From assembly GCF_001307035.1 (NCBI RefSeq), contig NZ_LKIU01000002.1:293088-357087 (forward strand): a stretch of 64,000 nucleotides of DNA, given 5' to 3'. Origin of the DNA: Arthrobacter sp. Edens01. Lineage in GTDB: Bacteria; Actinomycetota; Actinomycetes; Actinomycetales; Micrococcaceae. Position numbers and translations under genes: made by a program. Below, in pieces: positions 32,549 to 41,422 of the stretch; position 1 is the stretch's first letter; the number at the start of each line of letters is the position of its first letter. Under the pieces are notes generated by a model. It saw nothing but the letters and a program-made list of their open reading frames with translations, was not told where the DNA came from and ran no database searches.

Positions 32549-33821
32549 GTGCCAAGACTGCTCGCTGACCTCACCCCGCTGCGCGAAAGCCGGGATTTCC
32601 GCCGACTGTGGACCGGAACAGCGCTTTCCGCGGTCGGTACACAGCTCACCCTCGTCGCCGTAAGCCTGGAGGTCTATGAACTGACCCAGTCCAGCCTGTA
32701 CGTGGGAATGCTCGGCGTGGTCGGCCTGGTGCCGCTTGTACTGGCCGGGTTGTACGGCGGATCAGTGGTGGACGCCTACGACAGGCGCAAGGTGGCACTG
32801 TTCTCCGCAGTCGTTCTGTGGCTTACCACCATCGGCATCGCGGTGCAGGCCTGGCTCGGCCTTCAAAACGTGTGGCTGCTCTTTGCCCTGGTGGCCGTCA
32901 ACGCCGGTGCCGGAGGCCTGAACCATCCCGCCCGCAGTGCAATCATTCCGCGGCTTATCCGCACCGAGCTGCTTCCGGCAGCAAACGCCCTGAGCATGAT
33001 TACCTTCGGCCTGGCCATGGCGGTAGGGCCGCTTCTGGCAGGTGTGCTGGTGGGGCAGGTGGGCTACGGCTGGACTTACACGATCGACGTCGTTACATTC
33101 ACAGCCGCCATGTGGGCGCTGTACCGCCTGGATCCAATGCCTCCGGTTGGCCAGGTGCAGAAGGCCGGGCTGAAGTCCGTGCTCGAGGGCTTCACCTTCC
33201 TTGACACACGCCCCAACATCCGCATGACGTTCATTGTGGACCTGGCGGCCATGGTCCTGGCCCAGCCGCGTGCGCTGCTGCCCGCCATTGGGGCGCTGAT
33301 GCTGGGCGGGGGGAGCTGAAACAGTGGGCATCCTGCTCGCTGCCACGGCTGCCGGCGCGTTCCTCGCCGGCCTCTTCTCCGGGCCCCTGGGCCTGGTGCG
33401 GCGGCAGGGGCTGGCCGTTATGTGGTCGGTGGTTGCCTGGGGACTCTCAGTTGCCGCATTCGGTGTGGTGGTGGTGCTGGCAGGTGAGCACGACGGCGGC
33501 GGCGTCTCACCGTGGCTCCTTCCGGCGGCGCTGGCCATGGGGGCTGCGGGCATCGCCGACTCGATCAGCGGAGTCTTCCGTTCCACGATCCTGCAGGCCG
33601 CCACACCGGACGCCATGCGCGGCCGGCTCCAGGGAGTCTTTGTGGTGGTGGTCGCCGGCGGTCCCCGGCTGGGAGACCTGGTGGCCGGAATCGACGCTTC
33701 CCTTCTGGGAGAGGGCTGGGCCGCCGTCGCGGGAGGACTGGCGTGCGTTGCCGCCGTCGTGGTCCTGGCCCGGCTGCAGCCCGCGTTTGCGCGGTACGAC
33801 GCCAGGCACCCGGCTCCATAA
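32549..33821 (+). pseudogene. MFS transporter broken by a single-base frameshift
   Basis: The first frame, from GTG 32549, encodes an N-terminal half (six helices, DFRRLWTGTALSAVGTQLTLVAVSLEVYELT) and stops at TGA 33317-33319. The second half continues in the +1 frame from about 33312 to 33821. Removing one G from the run of six at 33308-33313 joins the halves as ...[18 protein letters not shown], a normal MFS junction. The whole would be about 423 residues, similar to EntS-like exporters. The start codon is 6 nt after TAGACT, so the message is likely leaderless. A sequencing error, a real mutation or G-run phase variation would all explain it. Confidence 0.8.
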
Positions 33822-33963
33822 TTCGCCAAGGACCGGGAAGAACCGCCGTGGAACAGTGAGCGGGGCAGATACGTTAACGCTTAGGAAAAGTACCGCGGAA
33901 GGTTTTGGACCTGCGCTCCTGATGGGAGGGTGGGGCCTTCCGCCCAGGAAGGATCGTGTACAC

Positions 33964-34836
33964 GTGCACCGACATTTCAACGGTTTGAAGACCGCACTCC
34001 TCTTTGGCGTGCTCTTCGCCGTGCTGCTGGGAATCGGCGGGCTGCTGTCCAGCGGCACGGGGAACTCCTCGTTCATCTGGATTTTCCTGGTGATCGGCCT
34101 GGCCACGACGGCGTACAGCTACTGGAACAGCGACAAGCTCGCCATCAGGGCCATGCATGCCGTGCCGGTAACCGAAGCCCAGGCCCCGGAAATGTACCGG
34201 ATTGTCCGTGAGCTCTCGGCCAAGGCCAACCAGCCGATGCCCCGGCTGTATATCTCGCCCACCATGGCGCCGAACGCCTTCGCCACCGGCCGCAACCCGC
34301 AGAACGCCGCTGTCTGCTGCACCCAGGGCATCCTGGCGCTGCTCAACGAACGCGAGCTGCGCGGGGTACTGGGCCACGAGCTGATGCATGTCTACAACCG
34401 GGACATCCTGACCTCCTCGGTTGCCGCTGCGATTGCCGGCGTCATCACCTCGCTGGGGCAGTTCCTGCTCTTCTTCGGCGGCGGCGACCGCCGCAACCAG
34501 AACCCGCTGGCCATGATCGCCATGGCCATCCTGGCTCCGCTGGCGGCCAGCCTCATCCAGATGGCCATCGGCCGTACCCGGGAGTACGACGCCGATGAGG
34601 ACGGCGCGACCCTGACCGACGATCCGCTGGCGCTGGCATCGGCGCTACGGAAGCTTGAAACCGGAACCCAGCAGGCCCCGCTGCCCAACACGGACCAGAA
34701 GCTGGTCAACACCTCCCACCTGATGATTGCCAATCCGTTCCGCAACGGCGTGCGCGGCCTGCTGGCCACCCACCCGCCGATGGCTGACCGGATCCGTCGC
34801 CTCGAAAACATGGCGGGACGCCCACTCGGTTCCTAA
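33964..34836 (+). CDS. htpX: HtpX-like membrane zinc metalloprotease
   Basis: GTG 33964 gives the family start ([22 protein letters not shown]) and has AGGAAGG upstream. The 290-residue protein has two N-terminal helices, the HExxH zinc motif in [12 protein letters not shown] at about residue 140, the third ligand in [10 protein letters not shown], and two more helices between. HtpX degrades misfolded membrane proteins. Size and layout fit. It lies 33 bp upstream of a histidine phosphatase, which may share its transcript. Confidence 0.93.
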   Translation: MHRHFNGLKTALLFGVLFAVLLGIGGLLSSGTGNSSFIWIFLVIGLATTAYSYWNSDKLAIRAMHAVPVTEAQAPEMYRIVRELSAKANQPMPRLYISPTMAPNAFATGRNPQNAAVCCTQGILALLNERELRGVLGHELMHVYNRDILTSSVAAAIAGVITSLGQFLLFFGGGDRRNQNPLAMIAMAILAPLAASLIQMAIGRTREYDADEDGATLTDDPLALASALRKLETGTQQAPLPNTDQKLVNTSHLMIANPFRNGVRGLLATHPPMADRIRRLENMAGRPLGS

Positions 34837-34869
34837 GCGCAGCGGCATCGACACAGAAAGCGAGCACAC

Positions 34870-35553
34870 ATGCGGCTGATCCTCGTCCGCCACGGCCAGA
34901 CGCCGTCGAACATTGAACGGCTGCTGGACACCGGAGCCCCCGGGCCCGGGCTGACCGAACTCGGCCTGGCCCAGGCAGCGGCCCTGCCTCAGGCCCTCGG
35001 GCATGAGCAGATCAGCGGCGTCTACGCCTCAAACCTGGTGCGCACGCAGCTCACCGCCACGCCGCTGGCCAACGCCCTTGCCCAGCCCATTGAGGTCCGG
35101 GAAGGGCTGCGCGAAATCTCCGCCGGCAACCTGGAGATGCGCGGGGACAGCGAATCCATCCAGGCCTACCTGCGCACGGTCTACGCGTGGGTGCAGGGCG
35201 ATCTCTCCGTGAGGATGCCCGGTGGTCCGGACGGCGCGGAGACGCTGGGCCGCTTCGATGAGGTGGTCTCCGAACTGCAGCGCACGGGACAGCAGACTCC
35301 GGTGATCTTCAGCCACGGCGCGATCATCCGGGCCTGGGCCACCGCACGCGCCCGCAATGTGGGGCCGGACTTCATTGTCCACAACACGCTGAGCAATACG
35401 GGAATCGTGGTGCTTGAGTCCAAACCGCGTCCGGAAGCCCACGGGCATGCCTGGGAACTGCTCACCTGGCAGGGGGAGGCCGTCGGCGGTTCCACCCTGG
35501 AGGACCCGGGGGCTGACGGCCCGGCGGGCGAGGACGTCGAGCTCACGCCCTGA
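34870..35553 (+). CDS. Histidine phosphatase family protein
   Basis: The 227-residue protein starts MRLILVRHGQTPSNIERLLDT, with the phospho-accepting histidine in the RHG motif. The second catalytic histidine is in VIFSHGAIIRAW. It belongs to the phosphoglycerate-mutase-like phosphatases; the specific substrate is not predictable. A clear terminator with a T-run follows at 35564. Confidence 0.9.
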   Translation: MRLILVRHGQTPSNIERLLDTGAPGPGLTELGLAQAAALPQALGHEQISGVYASNLVRTQLTATPLANALAQPIEVREGLREISAGNLEMRGDSESIQAYLRTVYAWVQGDLSVRMPGGPDGAETLGRFDEVVSELQRTGQQTPVIFSHGAIIRAWATARARNVGPDFIVHNTLSNTGIVVLESKPRPEAHGHAWELLTWQGEAVGGSTLEDPGADGPAGEDVELTP

Positions 35554-35563
35554 GCCCGGCAAC

Positions 35564-35613
35564 AAACGACGGCGGCGCTTCCCGGAAGGGGGGGGCGCCG
35601 CCGTCGTTTTCTT
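35564..35613. terminator. Intrinsic terminator
   Basis: AAACGACGGCGGCGC (35564-35578) pairs with GCGCCGCCGTCGTTT (35595-35609) as a perfect 15-bp stem, followed by a T-rich tract. It separates the convergent phosphatase and yajQ genes. Confidence 0.9.
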
Positions 35614-35634
35614 CGTCTGCGTTAGATGCAGTGA

Positions 35635-36126
35635 TTAGCGGAAGTTGATGAACTGCAGATCGACGTCCAGGTCGGCGCCCTTCAGCATTGCCATGGTGGC
35701 CTGCAGGTCGTCGCGGGACTTGGAGCTGACACGAAGCTCATCGCCCTGGATCTGGGACTTGACGCCCTTCGGGCCCTCGTCACGGATCATCTTGTTGATC
35801 TTCTTGGCCTGGTCCTGGGCGATGCCTTCCTTCATGGAGGCCTCGATCCGGTATTCCTTGCCCGAGGCGTAGGGCTCGCCGTCATCGAGGGACTTCAGCG
35901 AGATTCCCCGCTTCACCAGCTTGGACTGGAAGACGTCCAGGACGGCCTTGACGCGTTCCTCTGAGTTGGCCTTCATCAGGATCTTTTCGCCGCTGAAATC
36001 GACCTCCGCACCGACACCCTTGAAGTCGTAGCGCTGTGCGATTTCCTTCTGGGCCTGGTTCAGGGCGTTGGCGACCTCCTGCTTGTCGATCTTGCTGACG
36101 ACGTCGAATGATGACTCGCTGGCCAT
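35635..36126 (-). CDS. YajQ-family nucleotide-binding protein
   Basis: The 163-residue protein starts [25 protein letters not shown] and continues with the ferredoxin-like double domain of YajQ, including [15 protein letters not shown] and the C-terminal [12 protein letters not shown]. An AAGGAG site precedes the ATG. YajQ homologues bind nucleotides, in some species cyclic di-GMP, and may act as transcription co-regulators. The gene is monocistronic. Confidence 0.93.
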   Translation of the reverse strand: MASESSFDVVSKIDKQEVANALNQAQKEIAQRYDFKGVGAEVDFSGEKILMKANSEERVKAVLDVFQSKLVKRGISLKSLDDGEPYASGKEYRIEASMKEGIAQDQAKKINKMIRDEGPKGVKSQIQGDELRVSSKSRDDLQATMAMLKGADLDVDLQFINFR

Positions 36127-36277
36127 AATGCGCTCCTTAGGTGTGCGTGGGTAGGTGGACTTCTCCTGTGCACCAGCCTAATAGGTGGGCAGGGCCCCCG
36201 GGCAGCCGCGGGTGCTCACAGGCAGTATTCAGCCCCAGCGCACCGTCCTCACATCTGCCTGGGAAAAGGTTGGGACC

Positions 36278-36742
36278 ATGAGCACGCACCCCACTGAACC
36301 CAAGGAGCCTCCGCGCACAGCCGCGAAGGCGGAGACCGAAGAACCAGAGGGACAGAGCCCCGTGCCGCCGGGAACGCCCGTGCCGCCCGGGGCAGCGGCG
36401 CTGGTGTCTGCGGCATCGCCGCGTCTGTCTGCCGGAATCCGGCTGCGGCGGGTGGCAGCATCCTCCATGATCGCTGCCGTGTCGGTGACGGGTGTGGGTG
36501 CGGCATCGGCGCAGGCCCGGGAACCGCAGGAAGCTGCGTGGCTGGTCCCCGCCGAAGACGTGGAGGAAACATCCGCCCAGCTGCCGCTGGCCAGCCCTGC
36601 TGCAGCAGCCCGGGACGGTGCCGAGCGACTTGCCGGCGTCCGCCGGGACCTCGCCAATGCGGTCGCATGGGGCAGCGTGACTGCTTCCCAGGCGGAGCAT
36701 TTCTATGCCCAGATCAGCGCCCGGATTGCCCGCGGACTCTAG
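36278..36742 (+). CDS. Hypothetical protein with one hydrophobic segment
   Basis: ATG 36278 gives a 154-residue protein. Residues 1-55 are Pro/Glu-rich and probably disordered. One hydrophobic stretch (about 62-82, VAASSMIAAVSVTGVGAASA) ends in an Ala-rich, signal-peptidase-like sequence. The soluble C-terminus is helical (LAGVRRDLANAVAWG and QAEHFYAQISARI). I do not recognise a family. It may be an exported or membrane-anchored protein. Support is codon usage and frame length only. Confidence 0.5.
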   Translation: MSTHPTEPKEPPRTAAKAETEEPEGQSPVPPGTPVPPGAAALVSAASPRLSAGIRLRRVAASSMIAAVSVTGVGAASAQAREPQEAAWLVPAEDVEETSAQLPLASPAAAARDGAERLAGVRRDLANAVAWGSVTASQAEHFYAQISARIARGL

Positions 36743-36833
36743 CCCGGGGCGCCGATTCGATTCTTGGGCCAATGTTCTGTAAAGTTGTCTTGCCCGCGGT
36801 TACCGCGGACAAAGTCTTCGCAAGAAGGCCTTC

Positions 36834-36915
36834 GGCAGATTACCCGAGCGGCCAAAGGGGGCTGACTGTAAATCAGCTGGCAATGCCTACGGGGGTTCGA
36901 ATCCCTCATCTGCCA
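36834..36915 (+). tRNA. tRNA-Tyr (GTA)
   Basis: GGCAGAT pairs with ATCTGCC as the acceptor stem, with discriminator A at 36915. The anticodon loop CTGTAAA has anticodon GTA at 36868-36870. There is a long variable arm as expected for tRNA-Tyr, and a GGTTCGAATCC T-arm. The CCA end is not encoded. Confidence 0.97.
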
Positions 36916-36926
36916 CCGAAGAGAGA

Positions 36927-36961
36927 ACATCCCCGGTCTTAGGACCGGGGATGTTTTTTTG
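36927..36961 (+). terminator. Intrinsic terminator after tRNA-Tyr
   Basis: ACATCCCCGGTC and GACCGGGGATGT form a perfect 12-bp stem with a TTAG loop, directly followed by TTTTTTT. Confidence 0.95.
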
Positions 36962-37053
36962 TTTTCCCACGTCCCAACCGCCGCCGAAGCGACCGGCAGC
37001 CAAAATCTCGGCACAAAAGCACCGGTTATGGGCACGCCCCCAAGAACTATGTG

Positions 37054-37070
37054 ACTAGGCCGTCTAGTGT
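37054..37070 (+). promoter_or_regulatory. marR promoter with palindrome
   Basis: ACTAG-GCCGT-CTAGT (37054-37068) is a perfect inverted repeat that overlaps TAGTGT (37065-37070), a probable -10 box 8 nt upstream of the ATG. This fits MarR autoregulation. Confidence 0.5.
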
Positions 37071-37078
37071 TTCTAAGC

Positions 37079-37525
37079 ATGAAAGAGGACCTGGCTCTGG
37101 ACCGTCTTGCCGAACAGTTTCGGGAAGCGCTGCGCGAAGCCGTCTTCCTCGTGCGCCACATGGACACGGAATTCGGCATTACCTCTAATCAGCTGGGTAC
37201 GCTGCGGATGGTGGACGGCGACGGCATGCGGGTTTCCGACGTCGCCAGGAACCTGGGCGTCAAGGTTCCCAGCGCCACGGAGCAGATTATCCGCCTCGAG
37301 CATGCAGGCCTGGTGCGGCGGAGTCCGGACCCCGAGGATTCACGCGGTGTACGGGTCAGCCTGACTCCGGACGGACGCCGCAAACTGGCAGTTGAAACCG
37401 AGCGCCGGGAGTCGCTGCTCTCGGACCTGCTGGGCCAGCTGGGCGCCGCAGAGCAGGAGAAACTGCGCGAGGCGCTGCCGGTGATCGCCAAGGTCACGCA
37501 GATGGGATTCTCCACCGTCGGCTGA
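37079..37525 (+). CDS. MarR-family transcriptional regulator
   Basis: ATG 37079 lacks a ribosome site and follows a -10 box, so a leaderless message is likely; GTG 37067 is an alternative. The 148-residue protein has a winged helix-turn-helix (MRVSDVARNLGVKVPSATEQIIRLEHAGLVRRSPDPEDSRGVRVSLT, about 43-90) with the conserved D-x-R-x2-R wing. Flanking helices form the dimer. A palindrome covers its promoter. It lies 66 bp upstream of a thioredoxin gene, which could be a target, though thioredoxin has its own promoter. Confidence 0.9.
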   Translation: MKEDLALDRLAEQFREALREAVFLVRHMDTEFGITSNQLGTLRMVDGDGMRVSDVARNLGVKVPSATEQIIRLEHAGLVRRSPDPEDSRGVRVSLTPDGRRKLAVETERRESLLSDLLGQLGAAEQEKLREALPVIAKVTQMGFSTVG

Positions 37526-37591
37526 ACCCGGTCTTCACCGCAGAGCGAACAATTGCAGACATCGTCCGGCAGGCGCTATAGCGTGGATGCT

Positions 37592-37990
37592 ATGGCAACT
37601 ATTGACATCACCGAGGCAACGTTCCCCGAGACCATTGAGGAAAACGACATTGTGTTCGTTGACTTCTGGGCGGACTGGTGCGGCCCGTGCAAGCAGTTCG
37701 CACCGGTTTACGACGCCGTCTCGCAGCAGCACGAGGACATCACCTTCGCGAAGGTGGACACCGAGGCTGAGCAGGGACTTGCCGCAGCCGCTGGCATCAC
37801 TTCCATCCCCACCCTGATGGCGTTCCGCGAAAAGGTGCTGGTGTTTTCCCAGCCCGGCGCGCTCAACGCGAACCAGTTCAGCGAACTGGTCGAAGCCGTG
37901 AAGGGACTGGACATGAAGGCTGTCCACGAGCAGATCGCCGCCCAGGAACAGGGCCAGGCAGCAGCCGGCCAGGATGGACAGGTCAGCTAG
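37592..37990 (+). CDS. Thioredoxin
   Basis: ATG 37592 is 7 nt after TAGCGT, suggesting a leaderless message. The 132-residue protein has the redox motif WCGPCK at about residue 31 and the cis-proline in TSIPTLMAF. The fold is followed by an Ala/Gln-rich tail of about 20 residues, which makes it a little longer than the usual 105-110. It reduces disulfides in the cytoplasm. The reductase is not in this window. Confidence 0.93.
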   Translation: MATIDITEATFPETIEENDIVFVDFWADWCGPCKQFAPVYDAVSQQHEDITFAKVDTEAEQGLAAAAGITSIPTLMAFREKVLVFSQPGALNANQFSELVEAVKGLDMKAVHEQIAAQEQGQAAAGQDGQVS

Positions 37991-38016
37991 CGCACCAGCG
38001 CTCCACAGCTAAACAC

Positions 38017-38056
38017 CAGCAGGGAGCTCCTCCGGCAGCGGAGGGGTTCCCTGCTG
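38017..38056 (+). terminator. Hairpin after thioredoxin
   Basis: CAGCAGGGAGCTCCTCCG and CGGAGGGGTTCCCTGCTG pair with small mismatches around GCAG, 26 bp after the stop. There is no long T-run. Confidence 0.7.
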
Positions 38057-38233
38057 CGCGTTAACCTTCCGAGCCGCTGCCGGAGCCCCCTGACCGATAA
38101 GTATTTTCCCTAGCCGCGAGCTTTGACGAGTTGTAGGCTCGTGCATCCCGGGGGAGCCGCGCTGACGCCGGCTGCCCGTCTGCCGGGGGAACCCAGTCAA
38201 CGACGACCAAGGTTACAAGGCGAGGAATACCAA

Positions 38234-39460
38234 ATGAGCGGTAATCGAGCAGTTGCTTATATCGAGCCCGGTGTTGTGGAAGTCCAGGACATCGACTATC
38301 CAACCTTCGAGCTCCGGGACGGTCCGGGGGTGAACCCGGCCAATGTGGGACGCAAGCTGCCCCACGCGGCCATTCTGAAGGTCCTGACAACCAACATCTG
38401 CGGGTCCGACCAGCACATGGTCCGCGGGCGCACCACGGCACCGGCGAACCTGATCCTCGGACACGAGATTACCGGCGAGGTAGTTGAAACCGGACCGGAT
38501 GTGGAGTTCATCAAGGTTGGCGACGTGGTGTCCGTCCCCTTCAACATTTCCTGCGGCCGCTGCCGGAACTGCAAGGAGCGGAAAACCGGGATCTGCCTCA
38601 ACGTGAACCCGGACCGTCCCGGCAGCGCCTACGGCTATGTGGACATGGGCGGCTGGGTGGGAGGCCAGGCAGAATACGCGCTTGTGCCCTACGCGGACTG
38701 GAACCTGCTGAAGTTCCCGGATTCTGAGCAGGCCATGGAGAAGATCATGGACCTGACCATGCTCTCCGACATCTTTCCCACCGGCTACCACGGCGCCGTC
38801 ACGGCGGGCGTGCGTACCGGCTCCACCGTCTACATCGCCGGTGCCGGCCCCGTCGGGCTGGCCGCGGCAGCGGGTGCACAGCTGCTGGGTGCCGCCGTCG
38901 TCATCGTCGGTGACCTCAATGAGGACCGGCTGGCGCAGGCGCGCAGCTTCGGCTGTGAAACCGTGGACGTCTCCAAGGGCGATCCCAAGGACCAGATCGA
39001 GCAGATCCTGGGTGTTCCGGAAGTGGACTGCGGCGTGGACGCCGTGGGGTTCGAGGCCCGCGGGCACGGGCACGGATCCGGACAGGAGGCTCCGGCGACG
39101 GTCCTGAACTCGCTGATGGACATCACTGCGGCAGGCGGGGCGCTGGGCATCCCGGGCCTGTACGTCACCGGCGACCCCGGCGGAATTGATGAGGCAGCCA
39201 AGGTCGGCTCGCTGTCCATCAGCCTGGGAACGGGATGGGCCAAGTCGCTGTCCTTCACTACCGGCCAGTGTCCGGTGATGAAGTACAACCGCGACTTGAT
39301 GATGGCCATCCTCAATGACCGCGTGCAGATTGCCAAGGCGGTGAACGCCACCGCTATCCGTCTCGATGATGCACCGGAGGCATACCGGGAGTTCGACTCC
39401 GGTGCGGCCAGGAAGTATGTCATTGACCCGCACGGAGTTACCGGAGCCAACGCCAACTAG
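38234..39460 (+). CDS. fdhA: Formaldehyde dehydrogenase, glutathione-independent
   Basis: ATG 38234 has GAGGAA upstream. The 408-residue zinc dehydrogenase starts MSGNRAVAYIEPGVVEVQDIDYP, has catalytic zinc ligands in NICGSDQHMVRG and LGHEITGEV, structural-zinc cysteines in SCGRCRNCKERKTGIC, and Rossmann motif GAGPVGLAAAAGAQL. The length and the long insert near residue 255-330 match Pseudomonas-type FdhA, which keeps NAD bound and needs no thiol cofactor. This is notable in actinobacteria, which often use mycothiol. It is monocistronic with a terminator downstream. Confidence 0.9.
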   Translation: MSGNRAVAYIEPGVVEVQDIDYPTFELRDGPGVNPANVGRKLPHAAILKVLTTNICGSDQHMVRGRTTAPANLILGHEITGEVVETGPDVEFIKVGDVVSVPFNISCGRCRNCKERKTGICLNVNPDRPGSAYGYVDMGGWVGGQAEYALVPYADWNLLKFPDSEQAMEKIMDLTMLSDIFPTGYHGAVTAGVRTGSTVYIAGAGPVGLAAAAGAQLLGAAVVIVGDLNEDRLAQARSFGCETVDVSKGDPKDQIEQILGVPEVDCGVDAVGFEARGHGHGSGQEAPATVLNSLMDITAAGGALGIPGLYVTGDPGGIDEAAKVGSLSISLGTGWAKSLSFTTGQCPVMKYNRDLMMAILNDRVQIAKAVNATAIRLDDAPEAYREFDSGAARKYVIDPHGVTGANAN

Positions 39461-39476
39461 GGTCCGGAGGTGAAGG

Positions 39477-39520
39477 GCCGCCGGGAAGGACGCACGAATT
39501 GCGTTCCCCGGCGGCTCTTT
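39477..39520 (+). terminator. Terminator after fdhA
   Basis: GCCGCCGGG (39477-39485) pairs with CCCGGCGGC (39507-39515), followed by TCTTT. Confidence 0.65.
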
Positions 39521-39760
39521 GCGCGACCGCACCTTCCGCCCGCTGACGGCGCCTCGCTAGACTCGATGAGCCGGAGACCCCCCTCCCAGTATTTTCGTGG
39601 ACCTTCGGCTGCACCACTCATGCGGGACACGAGTTGGAAGCGGGGACCAGATGCGCACAATCCTCACACGCCGGGACGGGTTACAACCCCTCCGCCGGGG
39701 CACCGCCCCGCCGCCTGGGTGCAGTTGGCCAATATGCCCTCAACCTGACGGAGCAGTGCA
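39521..39760 (+). promoter_or_regulatory. Leader region of amt
   Basis: These 240 bp before amt contain TAGACT at about 39557, a likely -10 box, giving a 5' leader of about 190 nt. The open frame running through it (ending about 39748) is basic and proline-rich, with no family features, and is not called a gene. I see no confident GlnR or AmtR site. Confidence 0.35.
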
Positions 39761-41347
39761 GTGAACGGGGCGGATACCGCCTGGGTCCTGGTATGCGCCG
39801 GGCTCGTGCTGTTCATGACGCCGGGGCTGGCACTGTTCTACGGCGGGATGGTTCCCGTACGGAACGTGCTCACCATGATGATGCAGAACATCATCCCGCT
39901 GGGCGTCATCACCCTGACGTGGATTCTGGTGGGCTACACACTGGCCTTCAGCAACAAGGGGAACTCCGTTCTGGGAGAGTTCGATGCCTTCGCCCTGATT
40001 ACCGTGGACACACCCCAGTTCCATACCGTCACCGCAGGGGTGACCATCCCTGCCCTGGCGTTCGTGGCATACCAGATGATGTTCGCAATCATCACTCCTG
40101 CCCTGCTCACCGGTGCCACCGCCGGACGGCTGAAATTCGCCGGCTGGACGGTATTCCTGGTGGCCTTTTCAATCCTGGTCTATCCCCAGGTGGCCCGCTG
40201 GCTCTGGCATCCCAAGGGCTGGCTCGCCCAGCTCGGCGCCCAGGACTGGGCCGGCGGCCTCGTGGTTCATGCCTCCGCCGGTGCCGCAGCCGTGGCAGTG
40301 CTCCTGGTAGTGGGACGCCGCCGGGGCTGGCCGCAGCTCAAGACCTCACCCAACAACCTGCCGCTAATGCTGGTGGGTGCGGGGATTCTGTGGTTCGGCT
40401 GGTTCGGGTTCAACGCCGGCGATGGGCTGCAGGCCAACGACATCGCCGCCCAGGCTCTGATCAACACCCACGTGGCCGGCGGAGCCGCCATGCTGACATG
40501 GCTGCTGGTTGAACGCCTCACCAGCGGACACTCCACGCTGGTTGGGGCAGTGTCCGGAGCCGTGGCGGGGCTGGCCACGATTACCCCGTGCGCCGGATTC
40601 GTCAACACCGGCTCCGCGCTGCTCATTGGGCTGATCGCCGGCTGCGTCTGCTGCTTCGCGGTCCGGCTTAAGCACCTGCTGCGCTACGACGATGCACTGG
40701 ATGTAATCGCCGTGCACTTCGTCGGAGGCCTTATCGGTTCGTTCATGCTGGGGTTCTTCGCGGACAGCGCCGTGAACCCGGTCAGCGCCGACGGCCTGTT
40801 CGCCGGCGGCGGCGGGCTCCTGCTGTGGCATCAGACCGTGGCAATCGTCTGCGTCGTGGTGTTCTCGTTCGTGCTGAGCTGGATCGTCGCAGCGCTCATC
40901 AACCGGACCATTGGCCTGCGCGAACCGGGCCCGGAACAGGACTCGCTGGATCAGGTACAGCAGGGCCAGTCGGGATATTCCCTGAGCGGTGTTACTGCCC
41001 ACCCCACGACCAGCGGACGCGGTGCCGGTGCACCTCAGGGGGATGCGGCCGGGCCGGGCGAACCACGGCATGTGATCAGCGCGATCGTCAACACCGAACG
41101 GATCGACGGGCTGCGCGATGCCCTGCTGATGGCCGGCGCCAGATCCATTGAACTGATGGAGACCACGGTTTATACCGGCCGGGTCCGTACCGAGGTTTTC
41201 CGTTCCGACGTGCGGAAGCTGGACTTCGAGGAACGGATGCGGGTGTACGCAGCCGTCGACGACGAGCATGAAGAGGCCGTAGCCGCCGTCCTGCGGCGTT
41301 TCGGTGCTGAACCTGAATCGGTCCACCGGCTGGAAATCAGTCCGTAG
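39761..41347 (+). CDS. amt: Ammonium transporter fused to a C-terminal PII-like domain
   Basis: GTG 39761 has GGAG 7 bp upstream. Residues 1-390 form an Amt channel of 11 helices, with the conserved FYGGM, NAGDG and two-histidine sites (VVHASAGAA near 168, and HFVGGLIGS near 325). A flexible Gly/Pro/Gln-rich linker (about 391-435) leads to about 92 residues with PII character: HVISAIVNTERIDGLRDALLMAG, then a shortened T-loop and the strand MRVYAAVDDEHEEAVAAVLRRF. The position of the uridylylated tyrosine of GlnB is not conserved. It stands alone, without the usual glnK-glnD partners. The fusion suggests built-in gating by nitrogen signals; that is inference. Confidence 0.88.
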   Translation: MNGADTAWVLVCAGLVLFMTPGLALFYGGMVPVRNVLTMMMQNIIPLGVITLTWILVGYTLAFSNKGNSVLGEFDAFALITVDTPQFHTVTAGVTIPALAFVAYQMMFAIITPALLTGATAGRLKFAGWTVFLVAFSILVYPQVARWLWHPKGWLAQLGAQDWAGGLVVHASAGAAAVAVLLVVGRRRGWPQLKTSPNNLPLMLVGAGILWFGWFGFNAGDGLQANDIAAQALINTHVAGGAAMLTWLLVERLTSGHSTLVGAVSGAVAGLATITPCAGFVNTGSALLIGLIAGCVCCFAVRLKHLLRYDDALDVIAVHFVGGLIGSFMLGFFADSAVNPVSADGLFAGGGGLLLWHQTVAIVCVVVFSFVLSWIVAALINRTIGLREPGPEQDSLDQVQQGQSGYSLSGVTAHPTTSGRGAGAPQGDAAGPGEPRHVISAIVNTERIDGLRDALLMAGARSIELMETTVYTGRVRTEVFRSDVRKLDFEERMRVYAAVDDEHEEAVAAVLRRFGAEPESVHRLEISP

Positions 41348-41364
41348 CCGGCCGCGGATTTAGC

Positions 41365-41412
41365 CAGTTCCCGGGCCGCACCTTGGCTGCCCGGGAACTG
41401 TTCCGTTTTTTT
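41365..41412 (+). terminator. Intrinsic terminator after amt
   Basis: CAGTTCCCGGGC (41365-41376) and GCCCGGGAACTG (41389-41400) form a perfect stem, followed by TTCCGTTTTTTT. It also serves the convergent downstream gene. Confidence 0.9.
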
Positions 41413-41422
41413 GGGAGGGGGA

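Noticed and set aside
39566-39748. Short basic open frame just upstream of amt, beginning near TAGACT
   Set aside because: The -10 is only 2 nt from its ATG, so transcription would begin after the start; proline/arginine-rich with no ribosome site.
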